Below, one piece after another: positions 17,762 through 26,783 of a stretch of DNA of 64,000 nucleotides. Each line of letters opens with the position of its first letter. Within the stretch, counting starts at the first letter, position 1. Position numbers and translations under genes: made by a program. Source of the DNA: Thermogutta terrifontis. Its GTDB lineage: Bacteria; Planctomycetota; Planctomycetia; Pirellulales; Thermoguttaceae. The stretch is from assembly GCF_002277955.1 (NCBI RefSeq), contig NZ_CP018477.1:3183206-3247205 (forward strand). The letters are read 5' to 3'. The notes below the pieces were generated by a model. That model did no database searches and was not told where the DNA came from. It saw only the letters and a program-made list of their open reading frames with translations.

Positions 17762-20700
17762 ATGCGCAGCAGACTGGGACTCATTAGCGCTGCGGTGTGT
17801 GCTAGCTTGGCGGGTCTCCTGTTAATCTGGAGCCCCGCAAAGGTTTTCTGCCAAACCTCCGCAGCCATCCCGGAGGCTCATTCCCCGAGCGTCGGGCCGG
17901 GCAGCGAAGATTTCGGGAAGCTGGACAACCGTGCGATTGGGGCTCAGCCCGCCGAGCAAGAACTGGTCGTCGAAGTCCGTGTGGTGGGCGCCAAGCACGT
18001 ACCCCGTGAAAAATACTTGCCCGCCATCAAGACGAGAGCTGGTCGAGCCTTCGATCTTCAAACCCTCGAAGAGGATGTAAGACGGCTTTATCGGACGGGG
18101 CTGTTTGTTGACATCAAGACATACACACCGCAGGTACAGGGGGGCCGTCTGGTCATTTTTGAAGTCCTGGAGCGACCGCTTCTCCATTATGTGAAATACG
18201 TTGGTAATCGGGCGTTCAGCGAAAAACGTCTTGCCAAAGAGACCGGTCTTAAGGCCGGCGATCCCCTGGACACCTGGCAGGTGGATGAGGCCCAGCGCCG
18301 ATTGGAGCAATTCTATCACGAAAAGGGATTCCCCCACGCCCGGGTCACAGTGATCGAAGGCAACAAAACGACCGATCGCGGGGCGATTTTCCTTATCAAC
18401 GAGGGACGTCGGCAGCGTGTGGCGTGGACGCAATTCGTCGGCAACACGATTGCTTCTGACGCGCGATTGAGAACGCAGGTGCAGACCAAACCCGGCTGGT
18501 TCTGGTTCCTGGGGGGGCTTTTTGATCGAAAACAACTGGATGAGGACGTCGAGCGGATCACGGCCTACTACCGCAGCTTAGGATTCTTTCAGGCCCGTGT
18601 GGGACGCGATATCGAGGTCTATCCCGACCCCGTCAGTGATTCCCGCGAATGGGTCTACGTGACGTATGTCATCGACGAGGGGCCTCGCTACCGAATTCGC
18701 AATATTTCGTTTTTCGGCAATGAAAAGTTTTCTACCGGTGAACTCTCCAAAAATCTTGAATTAAAACCTGGAGATTACTTCGATCAAAATAAACTTCAAA
18801 TGGATCTTAATCGGCTAAGAGATAAATACGGCTCTATCGGCCATGTATTTGCCGATGTGCAGGCGGATCCCCGTTTCCTGGAAGAGCCGGGACAACTCGA
18901 CCTTGTTTATAAGATTGACGAAGGACATCCCTATAAAGTCGGAATGATCAATGTTCAAATTAGTGGGGAGGAGCCGCACACACGGGTAACGACAGTCCTC
19001 AATAGGATGTCTTTGGCCCCTGGCGATATTGCGGATATTCGCGAGATTCGAGCGAGCGAGCGGCGACTCAGGGCATCCCAGATCTTCGAGGTTGATCCCT
19101 CCCGGGGTGTTCAGCCTAAGATTGTATTCACGCCGCCCGAGTTGCCTTCGGTGCCGGAAAAAGGTGAAGGGCCACAAATTGCGGAAAGGCCCCAGCGACC
19201 GGCGCCACCGCGGGGAGACTCAGGGGAAAGGCCCGCGGATAACGACCAGCCCTCGTCGTCGAGCGTCATCCGTGGCCAATCGGAAGGTGGTTTGAGCTTT
19301 CCTGCACCTCCTCGCTGGTTGTGGCCTTCGCCCACGGGGGGATCGCGGCCTGCCTCCGGAGGAGACGTCGTGCCGGCTGTGGGGACACGCGTGTCCTCCG
19401 AACCGTCGCAGGTGGTCCCGGCCACGTATCAGGAGTCTCCGCAGACAACATCAGGCGTCATTCCGACCAGCGGAGCGACGGTTATTCCGAGTGGGCAACC
19501 AGTACAAAACTCGTTGCCGCAGCCATTACCGGGCGCAATTCAACCAGATACACCTGGAACAGCGGTAGCGACGGATGTTCTATCGGCTTTGGCGGCTCCT
19601 GCCAATGAGGTGCCCGCTCCGGCTACCCGCGTTGTGTTTCCCGATCGCCCGCTACCCGGCGATATGTCGGTGTTTTCCGACCGTCCTCCCGATGAAGAAC
19701 CTCTCGAATTGCCGTTGCAACCGATGGTGGAAGAAGCCCGCACCGGGCGAATCATGTTCAGTGTGGGCGTGAACTCCGACGCTGGTGTGATGGGGAGTGC
19801 CATCATCGAAGAGCAGAATTTCGACTGGACCCGCTGGCCGCGGAGCTGGCGCGACATCATTGAGGGACGGGCATGGCGGGGAGCCGGTCAGCGGTTTCGG
19901 CTGGAAGCCGTTCCTGGCACTCAGGTGCATCGCTACATGATCAGTTTTTCCGATCCCTATTTTCTGGATCGCAACGTTACGTTCGGTCTGAGCGGATTCT
20001 ACTATCGCCGGAACTACCGGGAATACACAGAAGAGCGGCTGGGGGGTCGCGTGGCCTTTGGTTATCAGTTCACGCACGATCTGTCGGGGACCATCGCCTA
20101 TCGCGGCGCCGATATCAAAATCCTTGATCCGCTCGTGACGCCTTTCGGTATCCCCCCGACCATTGCGGATGCGATGGGAACAAACATCCTCCATGGATTT
20201 GAGGTGGCGCTCACCCACGACACTCGGGATAACGCGTTCCTACCCACTGAGGGTCACTTCTTCCAGGCATCGTTCGAGCAGGTGGTGGGAACACATGATT
20301 ATCCGCGAGTGGAGCTCGACTACCGGCGCTACTTCGCGCTGTGGCAGAGACCGGACGGGTCGGGCCGCCACGTTCTGGGGCTGGCCGGACGGATCGGCAT
20401 CACCGGAAGTGATACACCGGTGTATGACCACTACTTCGCCGGGGGAACCTCGAGCCTGCGCGGTTTTGACTATCGGGGAGCTTCGCCTCGGGAATTTGGC
20501 GTGGCGGTGGGTGGCCACTTTCTTATGCTGGCTTCGGCAGAGTACATGTTCCCCATCACGGCCGACGACATGGTGCGGGGCGTCATCTTCTGCGACACCG
20601 GGACGGTGGAGCCGAGCATCGACAACTGGACTGATCGGTACCGCGTGGCCGTCGGTTTCGGGTTGCGGGTTGTCATCCCGATGATGGGACCTGCCCCGAT

Positions 20701-20785
20701 GGCCTTCGACTTTGGCTTCCCTGTGGTCGAAGAACCCGGCGACGACAATCGGGTGTTCAATTTCTTCATCGGCTTCTTGCGGTAA
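17762..20785 (+). CDS. bamA: BamA/Omp85-family outer-membrane protein assembly factor
   Basis: 1007 residues from the ATG at 17762, chosen because the signal peptide (MRSRLGLISAAVCASLAGLL...FC) starts there; the frame extends upstream to a GTG at 17711. BamA inserts beta-barrel proteins into the outer membrane. About 67-458 is a series of POTRA domains, with motifs such as FVGNTIAS, FFGNEKFSTGEL and IDEGHPYKVGMI. About 663-1007 is the barrel, with the conserved SSLRGFDYRG loop motif and AEYMFPI. Between them lies a linker of about 200 residues that is Pro/Ser/Gly-rich (about 459-658), which is not normal for BamA. The protein ends FFIGFLR instead of in an aromatic residue. It is followed after 74 bases by the ATPase gene, which looks unrelated. 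Confidence 0.9.
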   Translation: MRSRLGLISAAVCASLAGLLLIWSPAKVFCQTSAAIPEAHSPSVGPGSEDFGKLDNRAIGAQPAEQELVVEVRVVGAKHVPREKYLPAIKTRAGRAFDLQTLEEDVRRLYRTGLFVDIKTYTPQVQGGRLVIFEVLERPLLHYVKYVGNRAFSEKRLAKETGLKAGDPLDTWQVDEAQRRLEQFYHEKGFPHARVTVIEGNKTTDRGAIFLINEGRRQRVAWTQFVGNTIASDARLRTQVQTKPGWFWFLGGLFDRKQLDEDVERITAYYRSLGFFQARVGRDIEVYPDPVSDSREWVYVTYVIDEGPRYRIRNISFFGNEKFSTGELSKNLELKPGDYFDQNKLQMDLNRLRDKYGSIGHVFADVQADPRFLEEPGQLDLVYKIDEGHPYKVGMINVQISGEEPHTRVTTVLNRMSLAPGDIADIREIRASERRLRASQIFEVDPSRGVQPKIVFTPPELPSVPEKGEGPQIAERPQRPAPPRGDSGERPADNDQPSSSSVIRGQSEGGLSFPAPPRWLWPSPTGGSRPASGGDVVPAVGTRVSSEPSQVVPATYQESPQTTSGVIPTSGATVIPSGQPVQNSLPQPLPGAIQPDTPGTAVATDVLSALAAPANEVPAPATRVVFPDRPLPGDMSVFSDRPPDEEPLELPLQPMVEEARTGRIMFSVGVNSDAGVMGSAIIEEQNFDWTRWPRSWRDIIEGRAWRGAGQRFRLEAVPGTQVHRYMISFSDPYFLDRNVTFGLSGFYYRRNYREYTEERLGGRVAFGYQFTHDLSGTIAYRGADIKILDPLVTPFGIPPTIADAMGTNILHGFEVALTHDTRDNAFLPTEGHFFQASFEQVVGTHDYPRVELDYRRYFALWQRPDGSGRHVLGLAGRIGITGSDTPVYDHYFAGGTSSLRGFDYRGASPREFGVAVGGHFLMLASAEYMFPITADDMVRGVIFCDTGTVEPSIDNWTDRYRVAVGFGLRVVIPMMGPAPMAFDFGFPVVEEPGDDNRVFNFFIGFLR

Positions 20786-20859
20786 AAGCTGGTAACTTCT
20801 AAAGTAGCGCTTGCGGTCAGCGAACACCAGACTGGCTTTTTCCGCACAGGCAGAAACAA

Positions 20860-22011
20860 ATGTCGCGAACGCTCGATCATCTTCAAATCGCCAACGTTGG
20901 TCCCATCCACGAAGCGAATGTCGCTTTCGGTGACCTGACCGTTTGCGTGGGTCCCCAGGCATCCGGGAAAAGCATCTGTCTGCAACTGCTTCGCCTGATT
21001 TTGGATACCGGATACATCCATACACAATTGCGCAAACATGGCATCGACTGGGGATCCGATGTAGACCGATTTCTCGACGTGTACCTCGGCCAGGGCATGT
21101 GCCAGATTTGGGACGCTGGGAAGAGCAGCCTCGTCGTTGATGGGAAGCCAATTAACATAGCGAATCTGGCAACCATCCGCAAACGCGATGCCTCGCCGCG
21201 CGTATTTTATATTCCGGCACAGCGAGTATTATCCCTGGCCAATGGCTGGCCACGGCCATTTCAATCCTTCTCTCCAGAGGATCCCTTTTCGCTGCGCGAT
21301 TTTAGCGAAACTTTCCGTTTACTTCTAGAACAAGAATTTACAACCGAATTCCATCTGTTCCCGCGGCCGAATCGTTTAAAAAAAGAATATCGCGACCTCC
21401 TGACTCAACACCTGTTTGCTGGATTTGAGCTGTACGTGGATCGGTTTGGGGCAATGCGACGCCTCGTGTTGCGGAGAAACACCGAAGGGGCCGGCATTCC
21501 GTTTCTGGCCTGGTCTGCAGGGCAGCGGGAGTTCGTACCGCTACTCATGGGACTCTACTGGCTTATGCCGCCGAGCAAGATCAGCCGGCGCGAAAATCTC
21601 CTGTGGGTCATCATTGAAGAGCCTGAGATGGGTCTTCACCCTAACGCTGTTTCGGCCGTATTGCTCCTTTTATTAGAGTTGCTGAGGCGTGAATACCGCG
21701 TGTGTATTTCGACACATTCTCCGCACGTGCTTGAAGTGGTCTGGGCGCTTCGCATCATGCAAACTCACAATGCGACGGCCGATGATGTTCTAGAACTTTT
21801 TAGTGTCAGAAAGTCAGAACCGATGAGGCGCGTGGCAAGCACAGCGCTAAAAAAGGAACTTCGAGTGTTCTATTTCAAACGCAATGGTGATACGGTCGAC
21901 ATCACTAATCTAGATCCAGGGGCGCAGTCCAAGGAAGAGGCAGGCTGGGGTGGCCTCACAGAGTTTAGCGCTCACGTCAACGATCTGGTAGCGCGAGTGG
22001 TCCGGCAGTAG
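20860..22011 (+). CDS. AAA/ABC-type ATPase of the OLD/RecF-like group
   Basis: 383 residues. It binds and hydrolyses ATP, and the fold is that of SMC/RecF/OLD-like ATPases found in many defence and toxin systems. Walker A is GPQASGKS (31-38), an ABC-signature-like SAGQREF lies at 219-225, Walker B is VIIEEPEMGLHP (250-261), and the switch histidine is in STHSPHV (284-290). The YIPAQRV block (117-123) is typical of this group. There is no TOPRIM nuclease domain. A gene for an unrecognised 157-residue protein follows 98 bases downstream on the same strand. Together they make a compact, AT-richer island between bamA and kdsB, which suggests horizontal acquisition. A defence or stress role is plausible but inferred from family and context only. 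Confidence 0.85.
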   Translation: MSRTLDHLQIANVGPIHEANVAFGDLTVCVGPQASGKSICLQLLRLILDTGYIHTQLRKHGIDWGSDVDRFLDVYLGQGMCQIWDAGKSSLVVDGKPINIANLATIRKRDASPRVFYIPAQRVLSLANGWPRPFQSFSPEDPFSLRDFSETFRLLLEQEFTTEFHLFPRPNRLKKEYRDLLTQHLFAGFELYVDRFGAMRRLVLRRNTEGAGIPFLAWSAGQREFVPLLMGLYWLMPPSKISRRENLLWVIIEEPEMGLHPNAVSAVLLLLLELLRREYRVCISTHSPHVLEVVWALRIMQTHNATADDVLELFSVRKSEPMRRVASTALKKELRVFYFKRNGDTVDITNLDPGAQSKEEAGWGGLTEFSAHVNDLVARVVRQ

Positions 22012-22109
22012 ATAGTCTGGGCACCATACTGGTGGCCCATAGCACGTAAATGGCTTAGCCAAAGGAAAAGGTCACGTTTAAACCAAGGATCCCGAAAAGG
22101 CAAGCATAC

Positions 22110-22583
22110 ATGGGAAGGAAAACTACAACGGGGTTTTATTGGGCGGTGAGAAAAATCCCCGAATTACAAGAGGCGTTCCACAATGGCCTCCAAGCGCTTA
22201 AAAGATCGGAACGTCCATGTGTACTGGCACATGACCCCGCCCGATTAACTGGGAGTATCTGCCTGGACGCTGCATTAAGAAAACAATATCCCAGCGATCA
22301 TCGGTGGGATTATGGTATTGGATACAATCATTTGCAGGACGGTGAGAAAGTGACATGGATAGAGTTTCATCCAGCCTCTTCACATCACGTGAAAGTTGTT
22401 ATTGCAAAGTTGATTTGGCTTAAATCATGGCTTGAAACTAAAGCTCCCGGGCTTCGGGCCATGACCCGAGATTATTACTGGATTGCAACTGGTGGAGTTG
22501 CTATCAGTCCAAATTCACCGCAAGCAAAACAAATTGCTAAAGCTGGATTGCGTGGCCCTTGCAGACAATTGAAACTTGAATAA
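22110..22583 (+). CDS. Uncharacterised small protein paired with the AAA ATPase
   Basis: 157 residues, not recognised as a named family. There is no signal peptide or membrane segment. Notable blocks are PCVLAHDPARLTGSICLD, WIEFHPASSHHVKVVIAK, LIWLKSWLETKAPGL and a C-terminal DYYWIATGGVAI...GLRGPCRQLKL. Conserved-looking His, Glu, Trp and Tyr residues could form a small catalytic or binding site, but none matches a known nuclease motif. It has its own weak Shine-Dalgarno-like AAAGG. Its base composition is clearly AT-richer than the flanking housekeeping genes: by hand count, 22381-22440 is 21 of 60 G+C. As the partner of the ATPase it may be the effector or its regulator (inference). Confidence 0.7.
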   Translation: MGRKTTTGFYWAVRKIPELQEAFHNGLQALKRSERPCVLAHDPARLTGSICLDAALRKQYPSDHRWDYGIGYNHLQDGEKVTWIEFHPASSHHVKVVIAKLIWLKSWLETKAPGLRAMTRDYYWIATGGVAISPNSPQAKQIAKAGLRGPCRQLKLE

Positions 22584-22680
22584 GAAAAAATCCCCGAATG
22601 GCTCCGGCTGCAATCCTGCAATGCACATAATTCCCAGCGACCTGAGTGACAGGAATTGGGATTCCCCTATGCGCAGGCCT

Positions 22681-23442
22681 ATGACCAGCTACGTTGTCAT
22701 TCCGGCGCGATTGGCTTCCACTCGACTTCCCCGCAAGATGCTGCTGGATGAAACCGGCAAGCCCCTCATCCAGCATACCTACGAGGCAGCGGCACGGGCA
22801 ACCAAGCCGGCGGGAGTGTGCGTGGCCTGCGACCACGAGGAAATCCGGCAAGCGGTGGAGCGCTTTGGAGGGAAGGCCGTTTTGACCAGTCCCACCGCCC
22901 AGAGTGGGACGGACCGCGTGGCCGAGGTTGCCCGGTCAATGCCGGAAGTGGATATCTTCGTTAATGTGCAGGGGGACGAGCCGGAAATCCCCCCGGAAGC
23001 GATCGATCAGGTGGTCGAGCTTTTGGAACGCACCGCTGAGGCCGAGGTGGCGACGCTGGCTGCTCCTCTGCGAGAACGTGATCGGCTGGCAGATCCCGCC
23101 TGCGTCAAAGTGGTTTGCGACGGGCGGGGATTCGCCCTCTATTTCAGCCGCAGCATAATCCCCCATCCCCGCGAATGGGATGACTCTCTCCTCCAGGCCG
23201 ATCCGCCGATCTTTTTGCAACATATCGGGGTGTATGCCTATCGCCGGGAGTATCTTTTGAAAATCCCATACCTTGCGCCGCCCCCCCTGGAGCGAGTCGA
23301 GAAGTTGGAACAGTTGCGTTTCCTCTACCACGGAGCGCGGATTGCTGTGGGCCTGATCCCCTCACCCACCTGTGGTATCGACACCCCCGAGGATTACCGC
23401 CGGTTTGTGGCAAATTACAGGGCGCGGTACAATCGGCGATAA
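22681..23442 (+). CDS. kdsB: 3-deoxy-manno-octulosonate cytidylyltransferase (CMP-Kdo synthetase)
   Basis: 253 residues, the normal KdsB length, from the ATG at 22681. An ATG at 22669 would add MRRP. The longest frame, from 22576, overlaps the previous gene and is unlikely. KdsB activates Kdo with CTP for lipopolysaccharide inner-core synthesis in the cytoplasm. The N-terminal nucleotide-binding motif PARLASTRLPRKML is followed by SGTDRVAEV, the metal-site motif NVQGDEPEIP, HIGVYAYRREYL and the C-terminal GIDTPEDYRRF. All are typical of the family. The next gene, pyrG, makes CTP, one of its substrates. Its presence implies Kdo-containing lipopolysaccharide in this organism. Confidence 0.94.
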   Translation: MTSYVVIPARLASTRLPRKMLLDETGKPLIQHTYEAAARATKPAGVCVACDHEEIRQAVERFGGKAVLTSPTAQSGTDRVAEVARSMPEVDIFVNVQGDEPEIPPEAIDQVVELLERTAEAEVATLAAPLRERDRLADPACVKVVCDGRGFALYFSRSIIPHPREWDDSLLQADPPIFLQHIGVYAYRREYLLKIPYLAPPPLERVEKLEQLRFLYHGARIAVGLIPSPTCGIDTPEDYRRFVANYRARYNRR

Positions 23443-23557
23443 AGGCGTTGCGGTGGGCCACGGCCGGCTTGCAAGTTGCCCTGCGGCGCGAATTTTTGCC
23501 CGCATCCCAGCGGTGATGCTGTTCTGACGACTTTCGGGTGCATCCGAAAAAATCCAC

Positions 23558-23577
23558 AAAAGGTCCAGCCCTTTTTT
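23558..23577 (+). terminator. Weak terminator-like hairpin between kdsB and pyrG
   Basis: A 6-bp stem, AAAAGG/CCTTTT, with loop TCCAGC continues into a T-run ending at 23577. It lies 116 bases after the kdsB stop and 38 bases before pyrG. The stem is AT-rich and weak, so read-through into pyrG is quite possible. Confidence 0.3.
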
Positions 23578-23614
23578 GGGGTATTTCTTTATTTGATTTA
23601 GGTTTTGGTACAAC

Positions 23615-25282
23615 ATGGCCAAGCATATTTTTGTGACGGGTGGTGTCGTAAGCTCCCTTGGCAAAGGGCTGACGAGCGCTTCAATCGGCATGCTTTTGGA
23701 GCGCCGTGGCCTCTCCGTTCGGATGCAAAAAATGGATCCCTACATCAACGTGGATCCCGGCACCATGAGTCCCTACCAGCACGGGGAGGTCTACGTTCTG
23801 GATGACGGCAGCGAAACCGATCTGGACCTCGGTCACTACGAACGCTTCACCAACAGCCCGCTGACACGCGATAGCAATTACACAACCGGCAAGATTTATC
23901 TTTCCGTCATCACCAAGGAACGTCGGGGGGAGTACCTCGGCCAAACTGTGCAGGTGATTCCGCACATCACAAACGAAATCAAGCGAGCGATCACCAAGCT
24001 CGCGGCCCCCGATGTGGACGTGGTCATCACGGAGATCGGGGGAACCGTGGGTGATATCGAAAGCCTGCCGTTCCTGGAGGCGATTCGTCAGCTATCCCTG
24101 GACATCGGGCGGGAAAACTGCCTGTATATTCACCTGACTCTCGTTCCCTATCTTCGCGCCGCTGGCGAAATTAAGACCAAGCCCACCCAACATTCCGTGG
24201 GACAGCTCCGACAAATCGGTATCCAGCCGGACATTCTCATTTGCCGTACGGAAAAGCCCCTCACGCGGGATGCACGCGCTAAGGTAGCTCTGTTCTGCAA
24301 CGTTCCCGTGGACTGTGTCATCGAAGAGCGGGACAAGGATTTTTCGATCTACGAGGTGCCCATCAGTCTCGTCGAGCATGGTTTGGACGAGCTGATCGTG
24401 CGGAAACTTGGGCTGAAAGCCGGTCCTCTCAATCTGGATAGCTGGTACGAGCTCCTCCATCGTATCCGAAACCCAAAGAGCGAAGTCTCCATCGCGGTGG
24501 TGGGCAAATACGTCGAGCATCGGGACGCGTATAAGTCTATCTATGAGGCGCTTGATCACGCGGGCATCGCCCATCAGGCACTTGTCCGCGTGGAACGGGT
24601 GCACAGCGAGAAGATCGAACAGGAGGGACCGGAACGGCTGCTGGCGGGGGTGGACGGAATTCTCGTGCCGGGCGGCTTCGGCGAGCGCGGCATCGAGGGA
24701 AAGGTAGAAGCCATCCGTTACGCCCGTGAGAAGAAAATTCCCTTTTTTGGCATTTGTTTAGGCATGCAATGCGCGGTGATTGAGTTTGCCCGACACGTGG
24801 CCGGCCTGGAGGGCGCCCATTCCACCGAATTCAACAAGGACACCCCGCATCCGGTCATTTGCCTGCTGGACGAACAGCGTCATATCACCGACAAAGGCGG
24901 CACGATGCGTTTGGGGGCCTATCCTGCGGTGCTCACTCCTGGCAGTAAGGCGGCTGAAGCGTACGGCACTCTGGAAATCAGCGAACGCCATCGGCACCGT
25001 TACGAGTTCAACAATGCCTACCGAAGTCGCCTCGCGGAGCTGGGTCTGCAAGTTTCGGGTACAAGTCCCGACGGCAAATTGGCGGAGATCGTGGAACTGG
25101 TCGGGCATCCGTGGTTTGTGGCTGTGCAATTCCATCCCGAGTTCAAATCCCAACCCACCCGTGCTCATCCGCTCTTCCGCGCATTTATCGAGGCAGCTCT
25201 CAAGGCCCGAGCGCAGCGCGTAAATCAGCCAACGGGTGAGGGCGTTTCCCCGATGGAGGTCAACGCCGAAACTCCCCACTGA
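23615..25282 (+). CDS. pyrG: CTP synthase (glutamine-hydrolysing)
   Basis: 555 residues, normal length. It converts UTP, ATP and glutamine to CTP, the last step of pyrimidine nucleotide synthesis. The N-terminal synthetase domain begins [19 protein letters not shown], with the P-loop-like [10 protein letters not shown] at 9-18, followed by [20 protein letters not shown]. The C-terminal class I glutamine amidotransferase domain has GGFGERG, the nucleophile Cys381 in GICLGMQ and His507/Glu509 in FHPEF. All catalytic residues are present. It follows kdsB, a common pairing because KdsB consumes CTP. Confidence 0.97.
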   Translation: MAKHIFVTGGVVSSLGKGLTSASIGMLLERRGLSVRMQKMDPYINVDPGTMSPYQHGEVYVLDDGSETDLDLGHYERFTNSPLTRDSNYTTGKIYLSVITKERRGEYLGQTVQVIPHITNEIKRAITKLAAPDVDVVITEIGGTVGDIESLPFLEAIRQLSLDIGRENCLYIHLTLVPYLRAAGEIKTKPTQHSVGQLRQIGIQPDILICRTEKPLTRDARAKVALFCNVPVDCVIEERDKDFSIYEVPISLVEHGLDELIVRKLGLKAGPLNLDSWYELLHRIRNPKSEVSIAVVGKYVEHRDAYKSIYEALDHAGIAHQALVRVERVHSEKIEQEGPERLLAGVDGILVPGGFGERGIEGKVEAIRYAREKKIPFFGICLGMQCAVIEFARHVAGLEGAHSTEFNKDTPHPVICLLDEQRHITDKGGTMRLGAYPAVLTPGSKAAEAYGTLEISERHRHRYEFNNAYRSRLAELGLQVSGTSPDGKLAEIVELVGHPWFVAVQFHPEFKSQPTRAHPLFRAFIEAALKARAQRVNQPTGEGVSPMEVNAETPH

Positions 25283-25425
25283 ACGTGGAGCTGACACTAC
25301 TCTGAGGGTCCGTAGTTTCGGGTTGGCAAATCCAAGTCAACTCGAGAACACTGCGGGATGGTCGTGTATTCGGTCGAAAATTGAATCCAACCTCGGCCGG
25401 CTGCCCGACGGCGATTTTCTCGGTT

Positions 25426-25444
25426 GACGCTTTCGCGTCTTTTT
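25426..25444 (+). terminator. Intrinsic terminator-like hairpin after pyrG
   Basis: A 5-bp stem, GACGC/GCGTC, with TTTC tetraloop is followed directly by TTTTT, 143 bases after the pyrG stop and upstream of the glycosyltransferase genes. The stem is short but the T-run is good. Confidence 0.5.
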
Positions 25445-25541
25445 GACTAATTTCTCTCGATTCTGATGGATCCCTCATCTGAAGGGTAAGAGCCAGGAAG
25501 GACGATCTCCGCACAAACGCGGCTAATTCAGGGACGAAGAG

Positions 25542-26783
25542 ATGACCGCGGAAGGTTTATCTTCGAGTGTCGCACTGCCTTTGCGTATCTTGCATATTTT
25601 TGCGAGGCTGAATCATGGCGGTGCAGAAATCCGTACTCTCGAGCTAGTGCGATATCTTCGCACGCATCATCCAGAGCTTCCCTTGGAAACTCATTTTTGT
25701 TGTTTGTCGGGATTGCCGGGAACGCTGGACGAGGTGGCCCGGGGTTTGGGCTGTCAGGTGCATCTTTTGCCGCTCCGCAGTCCGGGCTTTATCGCCAGGT
25801 TTCTGAAACTTCTCCGCGATGGCCGTTACGATGTCGTCCACTCGCATGTTCATCATCCCTCGGGACTCATCACGCTCCTGGCAAAAACGGCCGGTGTTCC
25901 TTGCCGCGTGGTGCATTTTCGGAGTATTGACGACGGACGCCCGCCGGGGTTTGCCAGGCGAATGTTGGTTCGATTGTGGAAACATCTCATCGATCGGTCG
26001 GCCACCCATATCCTCGGAGTGAGCAGGTGCGCCCTCCAAGCCTCCTGGTGCCCTGATTGGACCGGCGACAACCGATGTCAGGTGATTTACAACGGCATTG
26101 ATCTTGGGCGATTTCCCGACCTTATGGATCGAGTTGCCCGCGAAAGACTCTTCGAGCAGTTGCAACTGCCCTCTGACATGAGAGTTCTGGTCCACGTCGG
26201 CCGCGATACTCCCGCGAAGAACCACAAGCGACTTTTGTCAATTTTTTCCGAGTTAAAAAAATCACTGCCGCAAGCAGTTCTCCTATTGGTTGGCGATCTG
26301 GCACAGAACTCATCACTTTTAGGGGAAGTCCGACAACACGGCGTGGAAGGTTCGGTTCGATTTCTCGGACGTCGCGATGACGTGCCCTTCATTTTGGCTG
26401 CTGCGGATTTGATGGTGTTCCCATCTCTATGGGAGGGAATGCCGGGAGCGGTGCTGGAATCACTTGCCGTCGGCACGCCGGTGGTCGCCTCGGATATCCT
26501 GCCCCATCGGGAAATTGCCGAACAATTCCCAGGCTGTATCTGGCTGGTGCCGCTCGAGGAGTCTGACAAAACCTGGGCTGAACGGATTACGCAGGTTCCA
26601 CAGCCTACTCCAGCAACCCGGCTGGCTGCGCGATCTGCGTTCCTTGCCGGGCCTTTTTCGCTGCAACGGGCAGCAGAGCAACTCCTGAACATCTGGTGCT
26701 CGGCCCGCGCCGATAAGAACCTTTTTCACGTGGAATTGGGCTCCCATGGGAAGACGACGGCGGAACAACGGAGGGCCGCATGA
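25542..26783 (+). CDS. GT4-family glycosyltransferase
   Basis: 413 residues, GT-B fold, predicted cytoplasmic. It transfers a sugar from a nucleotide donor to a growing glycan or lipid-linked acceptor. The N-terminal half shows LRILHIFARLNHGGAEIRTL and YDVVHSHVHHPSG. The C-terminal donor-binding half shows VIYNGIDLGRF, HVGRDTPAKNHKRL and FPSLWEGMPGAVLESLAVG, the E-x7-E-type signature of family 4. Sugar and acceptor cannot be read from sequence. Its stop overlaps the start of the next gene by ATGA, so the two are translationally coupled. It belongs to the surface-glycan block with the polymerase-like protein and a second GT4. Confidence 0.9.
   Translation: MTAEGLSSSVALPLRILHIFARLNHGGAEIRTLELVRYLRTHHPELPLETHFCCLSGLPGTLDEVARGLGCQVHLLPLRSPGFIARFLKLLRDGRYDVVHSHVHHPSGLITLLAKTAGVPCRVVHFRSIDDGRPPGFARRMLVRLWKHLIDRSATHILGVSRCALQASWCPDWTGDNRCQVIYNGIDLGRFPDLMDRVARERLFEQLQLPSDMRVLVHVGRDTPAKNHKRLLSIFSELKKSLPQAVLLLVGDLAQNSSLLGEVRQHGVEGSVRFLGRRDDVPFILAAADLMVFPSLWEGMPGAVLESLAVGTPVVASDILPHREIAEQFPGCIWLVPLEESDKTWAERITQVPQPTPATRLAARSAFLAGPFSLQRAAEQLLNIWCSARADKNLFHVELGSHGKTTAEQRRAA

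Noticed and set aside
22576-22680. Longer KdsB start at 22576
   Set aside because: It would overlap the end of the preceding gene and add 35 residues absent from the family; the ATG at 22681 gives the standard N-terminus.
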